The notes beneath the pieces are model-generated. The model worked only from the letters and a program-made list of their open reading frames with translations, ran no database searches and had not been told where the DNA came from. Positions 1 through 4,995 of a stretch of DNA of 7,183 nucleotides are shown here, one piece after another (the first letter of the stretch is position 1; each line of letters starts with the position of its first letter). The position numbers and the translations under genes are program-made. This DNA comes from an uncultured Collinsella sp. (GTDB taxonomy: Bacteria > Actinomycetota > Coriobacteriia > Coriobacteriales > Coriobacteriaceae): assembly GCA_958452935.1 (NCBI GenBank), contig CAUDVX010000063.1, forward strand, positions 1 through 7,183, written 5' to 3'.

Positions 1-626
1 ATGGCGGCAAGCGAAGCACCGTTGCCCAGATGGCACGAAAGCAGACGGTGGCAGCGCGAGCCCAGGATCTCCTTGGCCATCATCCACTCGTAACGGTGGC
101 TCGTACCGTGCGCGCCGTACTTGCGCACGTGATACTTATCGCACACGTCCTTGGGCAGGGCGTAGGTGTAGGCGACCTCGGGCATGGTCATGTGGAACGA
201 GGTGTCGAAGACGGCCACGTTGGGCAGCTCCGGATACTTCTCGCGGCAATACTCAATCGCCGCTGCCTCGCCGTAGTTGTGCAGCGGGGCGAGCGGGGCC
301 ACCTCAAGGATCTTAGCCATGACCTCATCGTCGACGACCGCGGAATCATCGAAGTGCCAACCGCCCTGAACGATGCGATGCCCAATGCCATCGATCGTAA
401 AGTCGGTCTTCTCGAGCTCCTCGAGCACGCGAGCGATAGCAGAGCGATGATCGGGGAAGGGAACCTCCTCGGTCTGCTTGGTGCCACCGTTCTCGGAGTG
501 ACCAAAGATGCCCATCTCCGATCCGATACGCTCGCAGTTGCCCTTGGCGAAAACCTCGCGGGTATCGGTATCCAAAAGCTGATATTTAAGGCTCGAGCTG
601 CCGGCGTTGACAACAAGTACGTTCAT
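1..626 (-). CDS. ackA: Acetate kinase, edge copy (N-terminal 208 residues only)
   Basis: Acetate kinase makes acetyl phosphate and ADP from acetate and ATP. In fermenters it usually runs in reverse, yielding ATP and acetate after phosphotransacetylase. The reading frame is open from the ATG at 626 to the window edge; the C-terminal half is missing only because the window ends. Visible motifs are the phosphate-binding start MNVLVVNAGSSSLK (residues 1-14), GHRIVQGGW (82-90), APLHN (113-117), FDTSFH (140-145), YGAHGTSHRY (170-179) and CHLGNGAS (198-205). The start is supported by AAGGAG five bases upstream. It is about 60% identical by eye to the complete copy next to it, aligned without gaps over 208 residues. 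Unlike most AckA proteins it has QGGW instead of HGGE at 87-90; HGTSH and HLGNG are normal. A terminator-like hairpin separates it from the upstream copy. Identity as an AckA-family kinase is secure; acetate as the substrate is inferred. Confidence 0.93.
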   Translation of the reverse strand, partial: MNVLVVNAGSSSLKYQLLDTDTREVFAKGNCERIGSEMGIFGHSENGGTKQTEEVPFPDHRSAIARVLEELEKTDFTIDGIGHRIVQGGWHFDDSAVVDDEVMAKILEVAPLAPLHNYGEAAAIEYCREKYPELPNVAVFDTSFHMTMPEVAYTYALPKDVCDKYHVRKYGAHGTSHRYEWMMAKEILGSRCHRLLSCHLGNGASLAA

Positions 627-790
627 GAGACTCCTTCGTGATTACAGTACGGTCGGCAAACCTATAAGGCGGCCGTACCCTTAATAAGAAGTTATCAGAA
701 TTCAATAAATACCTATTAAACTCTTCGCCCAAAGAGCATGAAAGGGGGCTGAACGGCACAAGGCCATCCAGTCCCCTCCCCTTGCATCAA
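627..790 (-). promoter_or_regulatory. Intergenic region and leader upstream of the edge ackA copy
   Basis: This 164-base gap lies between the two acetate kinase genes. The half nearest the complete copy holds a terminator-like hairpin (745-776). The middle (about 681-725) is strikingly AT-rich for this genome and is the likely promoter zone of the downstream copy. On the minus strand, TTATAG (662-667) and GATAAC (691-696) resemble -10 boxes, but neither has a good -35 partner, so no exact promoter is claimed. A 6-bp inverted repeat, GTACGG (647-652) and CCGTAC (673-678), brackets the TTATAG element. A Shine-Dalgarno AAGGAG precedes the ATG at 626. No open reading frame of interest is seen here. 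Confidence 0.4.
745..776 (-). terminator. Probable terminator after the complete ackA copy
   Basis: On the minus strand the arms read GGGGACTGGATGGC and GCCGTTCAGCCCC around a five-base loop (CTTGT), with one bulged A. Thirteen base pairs form, two of them G-U wobbles. Those wobbles become A-C mismatches on the plus strand, so the fold favours minus-strand RNA. The hairpin begins about 15 bases after the stop codon of the complete ackA. The tail (CUUUC) is short in U, so termination may be partial. If it works, the two kinase genes are mostly separate transcripts. Confidence 0.55.
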
Positions 791-1969
791 TTACTTGCCG
801 CTGACGATGCGCTCGACGTCGGAAGCGATCATGAACTCCTCATCCGTGGGGATGACGAAGATCTTGACCTTGGAATCCTTGGCGGACAGGCACCACGCGC
901 CGTCGCCGCGCAGGGCGTTGCGGGCATGGTCCATCTTGACGCCCATAAAGGCCAGACGGTCGGCCACGCCAGCGCGGACAGCCGGAGCGTGCTCGCCGAT
1001 ACCGGCGGTAAAGACCAGGGTGTCCATGCCGCACATAGAGGTAGCCATCTCGGCGGCCTTGGCGGCAATCTTGTAGACGAACATATCGAAGGCGAGCTGG
1101 GCCTCGGGGTCGCCGGCAGCGGCGAGCTCCTCAACGTTGCGGCAGTCGTTGGTCTTGCCGCCGGTCACAGCCAAAAGGCCGGACTTCTTGTTCATCATCT
1201 CGTCGACCTCGTCGAAGGTGTAGCCGCCTTCGCGCTGCAGGTAGCACACGGTAGCAGGGTCGATGGAACCGCAGCGGGTGCCCATCATGACACCGTCGAG
1301 CGGCGTCAAGCCCATGGTGGTGTCCATGCACTTACCGTCCTCGATGGCGCACAGGGAGGCACCGGAACCGATGTGGCACACGACGACCTTGCGGGCCTCG
1401 CCGTTGGTCATCTCGGCAACCTTCTTGGAGATGTAGCGGTAGCTGGTGCCGTGGGCGCCGTACTTACGGATGTGCAGCTTGTCGCAGACGTCCTTGGGCA
1501 GGGCGTAAGTCTTGGCGACCTCGGGCATGTTGAAGTGGAAAGCAGTGTCGTAGACCGTGACGTTGGGCAGGTCGGGATACTGCTCGAGGCAGTACTCGAT
1601 AACGTTGGCCTCGGGGTTGTTGTGCAGCGGAGCGAGCGGGGCGACCTCGCGGATCTTGGCGAGAACGTCCTCGTCGACGAGGGAGGAATCGCCGAAGTAC
1701 CAACCGCCCTGAACGATACGGTGGCCGATGCCCTCGATCTTGACGCCGTTGGCCTCGAGGTCCTTCAGGACGACCTCGATGGCGACCTTGTGGTCGGGGA
1801 ACTCGATGTTCTCGGTCACCTTCTTGGAACCGTTGGCAGCGTGAGTGAAGGTACCGCCGGTAAAGCAGACGCGCTCGCAGGAGCCCTTTGCGGACACCTT
1901 GTGGGACTTGGTATCGATGACCTGATACTTAAGGGTCGAAGATCCTGCGTTGACGACCAGAACGTTCAT
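791..1969 (-). CDS. ackA: Acetate kinase paralogue, complete (392 aa)
   Basis: This is a full-length member of the acetate kinase family (ASKHA fold; usual length about 390-410 residues), expected to act in the cytosol in acetyl phosphate/acetate interconversion. In order it shows MNVLVVNAGSSTLK (1-14), GHRIVQGGW (82-90), APLHN (113-117), YDTAFH (140-145), YGAHGTSYRY (170-179), CHIGSGAS (198-205), MGLTPLDGVMMGTRCG (219-234), FTAGIGEH (320-327) and IPTDEE (373-378). The Arg, His, Asp and Glu residues matching catalytic positions of Methanosarcina AckA appear kept (R84, H116, D141, H173, R232, E377). Several neighbours differ from the consensus: QGGW for HGGE, HGTSY for HGTSH, HIGSG for HLGNG, GIGEH for GIGEN and TDEE for TNEE. 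The ATG at 1969 has GGGAG four bases upstream. It lies tandem to a second copy. The family call is secure; retained acetate kinase activity is likely but not proven. Confidence 0.93.
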   Translation of the reverse strand: MNVLVVNAGSSTLKYQVIDTKSHKVSAKGSCERVCFTGGTFTHAANGSKKVTENIEFPDHKVAIEVVLKDLEANGVKIEGIGHRIVQGGWYFGDSSLVDEDVLAKIREVAPLAPLHNNPEANVIEYCLEQYPDLPNVTVYDTAFHFNMPEVAKTYALPKDVCDKLHIRKYGAHGTSYRYISKKVAEMTNGEARKVVVCHIGSGASLCAIEDGKCMDTTMGLTPLDGVMMGTRCGSIDPATVCYLQREGGYTFDEVDEMMNKKSGLLAVTGGKTNDCRNVEELAAAGDPEAQLAFDMFVYKIAAKAAEMATSMCGMDTLVFTAGIGEHAPAVRAGVADRLAFMGVKMDHARNALRGDGAWCLSAKDSKVKIFVIPTDEEFMIASDVERIVSGK

Positions 1970-1986
1970 GTGTCTCCCTACTAACA

Positions 1987-2003
1987 GGCGGTGTGGCGCC
2001 GCC
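1987..2003 (-). other. GC-rich hairpin in the leader of the complete ackA copy
   Basis: On the minus strand GGCGG and CCGCC pair around a seven-base loop (CGCCACA), ending 17 bases before the ATG at 1969 and just ahead of the Shine-Dalgarno GGGAG. It could influence translation or mRNA stability, or be chance in a GC-rich genome. I could not place a convincing promoter between it and the upstream terminator. Confidence 0.25.
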
Positions 2004-2022
2004 AGGTTACATACGCTTCAAT

Positions 2023-2056
2023 AATAAACCCAAACGCCCTCGCGCTCGGGTTTATT
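2023..2056 (-). terminator. Strong stem-loop terminator after the MFS transporter gene
   Basis: On the minus strand AATAAACCCGAGCGC pairs with GCGTTTGGGTTTATT across a four-base loop (GAGG), giving 15 continuous pairs including two G-U wobbles. The outer nine pairs are a perfect AATAAACCC/GGGTTTATT inverted repeat, and the 3' arm is U-rich. On the plus strand the wobbles become A-C mismatches, which points to minus-strand function. It sits 15 bases past the transporter stop codon and 53 bases before the start of ackA, so it should insulate the kinase from the lysR-transporter unit. Confidence 0.8.
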
Positions 2057-2071
2057 GCGTTGATATATAAG

Positions 2072-3250
2072 TTATCGATGCCTAAATACGCATGGCCTTT
2101 GACTTGTAAGACGAAATAGCGCGGGGATATACACCAAAGAGGAAATCCCGAGCGCGATAAGCAATACGACTCGAATGCCCACGATGTTGCTCAACGCAGC
2201 ATTGAACAAGTAGAAAAGGATAGCGCCCACCGCAACCATCTGGCTTTGAACCGAAATCAGTGAACAGCGCATCGAAGAATCGGCGGCATTTTGAAAAATT
2301 GAGTATTTAATTGGAGCAAATAACGAGTAGGCGACCGTCTGCAACACATAGAACACGGGCAGCAAATAGATCGGAGTAAAGGGAATCAAAAATAGAGCAG
2401 TCAGGGAAAGGCGCACGATGCCGCAAATACGCGCAAAACGGCTCTTGTCGACATGAGCAATCACACTGGGCACAATAAGCCCCATGGAGGCCGAGGCAAG
2501 GAGCTGGACCGCAATGATCACACCCGAAGCGACGGCATTCATTCCGCGGCCCGCAAGCAGCAGTGAGAAAAAGTCTTCCAGGGCGACAAAAGCAAATGCC
2601 TGAGAACAGTCCATGATGAACGCTGAACGAAGAATGCCATTACACGCAATAGCGGCACCGATCATCTTCGGGCTAATTCCACGCTCAGGTACCCCCGCAG
2701 TGCTCCCTCTTCGCATCTCAGGAATGCAGACAACGACAACCAACGTCAACACCATTGCGATGATATCTGCCGAAAGACCAATGAGATATGCACCGGCAGA
2801 CGAAATGAAACCGCCCGCGCAAGCGGAGATGGCATAAGAGGCATAGAAAACAAATCGCTCAACGACATTAAGTCTTACGAGCTGGTCCTGAGAGACGCCG
2901 TCAATGTAAATCGCTTCTATGGATCCGCTCAGACATGCAACGGCAAAACCTTTGAGAGCGAACGCACCGATTAAAAGCAGAGGGGAACGGACGAGCAGCA
3001 GGGCGGCGTAGTATCCAAGCATCCCCACGACGCCAACGAGACCGCTTGCCTTTCGTCCAAACCTATCAGCAATATAGCCAGTGGGAACTTCGAGGATGAA
3101 CTTGCTCACTTGATATGCAATCATCATGCTAGAAATCGCCACTATCGAGAATCCGACGAATTCAAGGTAAACCGTCAGAAAATACAAAATAGTGCTGAAG
3201 TTCGACAGAAAAACGAACGTCATATAAAGCAAAACCGTACGGTTTTTCAT
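2072..3250 (-). CDS. Major facilitator superfamily transporter, substrate unknown
   Basis: The product is a 392-residue, very hydrophobic inner-membrane protein, the usual size for a 12-helix MFS carrier. The family signature between helices 2 and 3 is clear: GYIADRFGRK at residues 58-67. Hydrophobic stretches recur from residue 6 to near residue 380, with a hydrophilic central loop around residues 177-195 that separates the two six-helix halves. The ATG at 3250 is preferred because GGAGG lies seven bases upstream; an in-frame TTG at 3274 would add eight residues but lacks such support. It follows a LysR-type regulator gene by 119 bases on the same strand, so that regulator probably controls it. 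A strong terminator follows. Base composition is lower in G+C than the flanks (26 of 60 in bases 2281-2340). Efflux of a small molecule is the commonest role for such pairs, but nothing here identifies a substrate. Confidence 0.88.
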   Translation of the reverse strand: MKNRTVLLYMTFVFLSNFSTILYFLTVYLEFVGFSIVAISSMMIAYQVSKFILEVPTGYIADRFGRKASGLVGVVGMLGYYAALLLVRSPLLLIGAFALKGFAVACLSGSIEAIYIDGVSQDQLVRLNVVERFVFYASYAISACAGGFISSAGAYLIGLSADIIAMVLTLVVVVCIPEMRRGSTAGVPERGISPKMIGAAIACNGILRSAFIMDCSQAFAFVALEDFFSLLLAGRGMNAVASGVIIAVQLLASASMGLIVPSVIAHVDKSRFARICGIVRLSLTALFLIPFTPIYLLPVFYVLQTVAYSLFAPIKYSIFQNAADSSMRCSLISVQSQMVAVGAILFYLFNAALSNIVGIRVVLLIALGISSLVYIPALFRLTSQRPCVFRHR

Positions 3251-3308
3251 GCTCCGCCCTCCAAGAGTCAGCAATCTAAATCGAAATCTTGGAAAAGCAT
3301 GAGGGCAA

Positions 3309-3351
3309 AGCTGTCAGCTATGTGTTGCAGGGCGTCAACATTCACTTGACG
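3309..3351. promoter_or_regulatory. Two dyads between lysR and the transporter, candidate operator
   Basis: The 119-base gap holds two perfect dyads: AGCTG-T-CAGCT (3309-3319) and CGTCAA-N7-TTGACG (3333-3351). Their centres are 28 bases apart, close to three helical turns. LysR-type regulators bind imperfect dyads of roughly this size upstream of their targets, usually described as T-N11-A; the second dyad has TCAA-N7-TTGA at its core, which is similar in style but not an exact match. Placement just upstream of the transporter makes control by the neighbouring regulator reasonable. No clear -35/-10 pair was found. Confidence 0.35.
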
Positions 3352-3352
3352 A

Positions 3353-3374
3353 CACGAGGCCAAATGGCCTCACG
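3353..3374 (-). terminator. Hairpin overlapping the lysR stop codon, possible weak terminator
   Basis: On the minus strand CGTGAGGCC pairs with GGCCTCGTG around ATTT, giving nine pairs with a perfect GAGGCC/GGCCTC core. The outer G-U wobbles are lost on the plus strand. It spans the lysR stop codon (3370-3372). No U-run follows, so it may act as a stability or attenuation element rather than a full terminator between lysR and the transporter. Confidence 0.35.
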
Positions 3375-4260
3375 AAGCGAGATGACGCAATAGGTGAAGA
3401 AATACCGTCTGGTGTCGATCGGTCCAGGCGTTTTGTCGATAGCAAAAGTAGATGGGCAAGGCTACGTCATGTGAGGCTTCAATGGAGCACTCGCTCACTT
3501 CCGATCCATCCGATGCGAGAGAAGAGCCAGAAAAACTCAATATCAATCCCCCGGCTTGAAGAAACTCAGCCTGCGCCCTGTTTCCGTATTCGACATCGCG
3601 AAAGCGGAAATTAACCAGCTGAGCTTCGGGACATTGATTGATTGCATTGAGACAGGGTGACAAATTAATGGGAACAGCGAGCCTGCCGCCCAGTAACTCA
3701 CGAATGGTCATAGCACCCACAGATTGATGACCCGCTGGACACGAAAGAACCTTGAGCTCCTTTTCACCCAAGTATTTCGAAGAAAGGACACTATCCCTTG
3801 GTTCCTCAAATGAGATGGCCGCATCCGAAATGCCAAGCACAAGTGATTCAAAGCATGTGGCCGTTGGCTGATGCCAAACATCAAGGTGAATCTGGGGGTG
3901 CAAGCTTTCAAACGAGTCGTACCAGTTTTCGGAAAAAAGACGCCCCCGCCCGTGAAGACAGGGGGCGTAAAGACGGAAGTGGCCGTCGGGCGAAACGCCG
4001 CCGTTCCCCGATTGAGCGTACTTTTTGAGATCGTCGACTTGTGCCAGGATCACGCGTGCACGACGCGCAAATTCTCTGCCCGCCGGAGACAAAACAGCCT
4101 CCCCCGCCGATCGGTCGAGCAAAACAATCTGATACTCAGATTCCAACTTTTTGATTGCCGACGAAACGGCCTGTGGGCTCACGTGAACGGCGCGAGCCGC
4201 TTTGCGCACGCCGCCGTAGTTCGCTACCGCTTGAAGGTATTCGAGTTGAGAAAGCTGCAT
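3370..4260 (-). CDS. LysR-type transcriptional regulator
   Basis: The 296-residue protein has the standard LysR-type layout and length. An N-terminal winged helix-turn-helix spans about residues 1-60, with the recognisable run of alternating conserved positions from YLQAVANYGGVRKAARA through HVSPQAVSSAIKKLE, then LSPAGREF (about 57-64). A linker helix and a periplasmic-binding-protein-like effector domain fill the rest (about 90-296). The ligand cannot be read from the sequence. The ATG at 4260 is supported by GGAG six bases upstream. It lies 41 bases after the HIT-family gene and 119 bases before the MFS gene, all on one strand, so it could be read from the upstream operon or from its own promoter. 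The likely target is the transporter, with autoregulation possible. Composition is lower in G+C than the xse genes, as for the transporter, suggesting that the two arrived together. Confidence 0.92.
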   Translation of the reverse strand: MQLSQLEYLQAVANYGGVRKAARAVHVSPQAVSSAIKKLESEYQIVLLDRSAGEAVLSPAGREFARRARVILAQVDDLKKYAQSGNGGVSPDGHFRLYAPCLHGRGRLFSENWYDSFESLHPQIHLDVWHQPTATCFESLVLGISDAAISFEEPRDSVLSSKYLGEKELKVLSCPAGHQSVGAMTIRELLGGRLAVPINLSPCLNAINQCPEAQLVNFRFRDVEYGNRAQAEFLQAGGLILSFSGSSLASDGSEVSECSIEASHDVALPIYFCYRQNAWTDRHQTVFLHLLRHLAS

Positions 4261-4301
4261 AGGTTACTCCAAAGGCAGCCAAGGCGACGGGCTGTGCGTC
4301 C

Positions 4302-4637
4302 TCAGATGAGGTTCTCGCCCAGGTTCTTGCCGCCGAGGACGTGCATGTGGAAGTGCATGACGGTCTGACCGGCGTTGACGCCCTTGTTGGAGATGACGCG
4401 GAAACCGTCCTCCAGGCCCTTGGCCTTAGCGACCTCCTGGATGGCGTGGGCCATGGCGCCCATGGTCTCGGCAGGCACGTTGTCGGCGATGTCGCTGTAG
4501 TGCTTCTTGGGGATCACGAGGGTGTGGACCGGCGCCTGGGGGTTGAGGTCGTCGAAGGCGATGACCTGGTCGTCCTCATAGACAACGGTCGAGGGGATCT
4601 CGTGGTTGGCAATTTTGCAGAAGATGCAATCACACAT
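4302..4637 (-). CDS. HIT-family (HinT-like) purine nucleotide phosphoramidase/hydrolase
   Basis: This is a compact 111-residue cytosolic histidine-triad protein. The triad HFHMHVL matches the family pattern H-x-H-x-H-x-x near the C terminus, followed by GGKNLGENLI. The N terminus has CIFCKI, the cysteine pair often seen in bacterial HinT-like proteins, and VYEDDQVIAFDDLNPQAP and HTLVIPKKHY are typical of the nucleotide-binding half. Family members hydrolyse AMP-linked phosphoramidates and related adenylates; the physiological substrate is often unclear. The ATG at 4637 is chosen, with AAAGGA eight bases upstream. A GTG at 4655 would add six residues but overlaps the leader and lacks a good ribosome site. 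It lies 49 bases after xseB. A TATAAT element within an inverted repeat in that gap suggests its own promoter. Confidence 0.93.
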   Translation of the reverse strand: MCDCIFCKIANHEIPSTVVYEDDQVIAFDDLNPQAPVHTLVIPKKHYSDIADNVPAETMGAMAHAIQEVAKAKGLEDGFRVISNKGVNAGQTVMHFHMHVLGGKNLGENLI

Positions 4638-4656
4638 GGTTGGTTCCTTTCTCACA

Positions 4657-4679
4657 GACCAAGGTAATTATATTTGGTC
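4657..4679 (-). promoter_or_regulatory. TATAAT element inside a dyad upstream of the HIT gene
   Basis: On the minus strand a perfect consensus -10 box TATAAT (4667-4672) lies within the spacer of an exact inverted repeat, GACCAA-N11-TTGGTC. This stretch is AT-rich against a GC-rich background. The -10 would give a short leader of about 20-25 bases before the ATG at 4637. The -35 region falls in the last codons of xseB and is weak (TCGTTC at 17-base spacing), which would fit an activator-dependent or repressible promoter. The dyad could equally be a small RNA hairpin. Confidence 0.45.
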
Positions 4680-4686
4680 GAGATGG

Positions 4687-4953
4687 TTAGAACGAGAGAC
4701 TGTCGTTGGTGTTGGCGGCTTCGCCGTCGGCGAGCACGTCGTTGCCGTCGACGTCCTTAAGGAGCACCGAGACCTTCTGCTCGGCATCGGACAGGCGGGT
4801 GCGCAGGCTCTTGAGGAGCTCGACGCCGCGGGTGTAGCTCTCGAGCGACTCCTCGAGCTCCATATCGCCCGACTCCAAGCTGCGGATGATGAGCTCCAAC
4901 TCCTGCGAGGCCTGCTTGTACGTAAGCTGCTCGACCGGGGTCTTCTCTGCCAT
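4687..4953 (-). CDS. xseB: Exodeoxyribonuclease VII small subunit
   Basis: XseB is the small, helical subunit that binds several copies per XseA to form exodeoxyribonuclease VII, which degrades single-stranded DNA to short oligonucleotides from either end. The 88-residue length suits the family. Conserved features are LTYKQASQELELIIRSLESG (about 10-29), MELEESLESYTRGVELLK (31-48) and a following helix to about residue 66; the acidic tail after that is variable in the family. The ATG at 4953 has AGGAAAGGAAA upstream. The gene starts 42 bases after the xseA stop codon on the same strand, the usual xseA-xseB order, so co-transcription and matched synthesis are expected. Confidence 0.95.
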   Translation of the reverse strand: MAEKTPVEQLTYKQASQELELIIRSLESGDMELEESLESYTRGVELLKSLRTRLSDAEQKVSVLLKDVDGNDVLADGEAANTNDSLSF

Positions 4954-4995
4954 ATCTGTTTCCTTTCCTAAAGGTTTATCGCTATGAAACGCGGT

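Noticed and set aside
170..179. Ala in YGAHGTS of both kinases (residues 170-176) as an unusual acetate-pocket change
   Set aside because: Methanosarcina AckA has Phe there, but E. coli AckA also has Ala, so this is normal family variation. (Positions here are residue numbers.)
30..641. A 203-codon plus-strand open frame over the edge ackA copy
   Set aside because: It is the antisense shadow of the truncated kinase gene on the minus strand, whose frame is open and full of AckA motifs.
681..719. TTAATA and TATTAA arms 27 bases apart as an operator
   Set aside because: Such AT-only six-base repeats are expected by chance in an AT-rich stretch, and the arms are too far apart to be persuasive.
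782..1984. A 400-codon plus-strand open frame covering the whole complete ackA gene
   Set aside because: It is antisense to a gene with clear family motifs, its protein resembles no family I know, and it is a common by-product of high-GC codon usage.
4276..4294. CAGCC-N9-GGCTG hairpin between the HIT gene and lysR as a terminator
   Set aside because: The stem is only five pairs with a long loop and no U-run, too weak to list as a terminator.
3871..4368. A 165-codon plus-strand frame spanning lysR and the HIT gene end
   Set aside because: It crosses two well-supported genes on the other strand, has no ribosome site that I could see and no recognisable domain.
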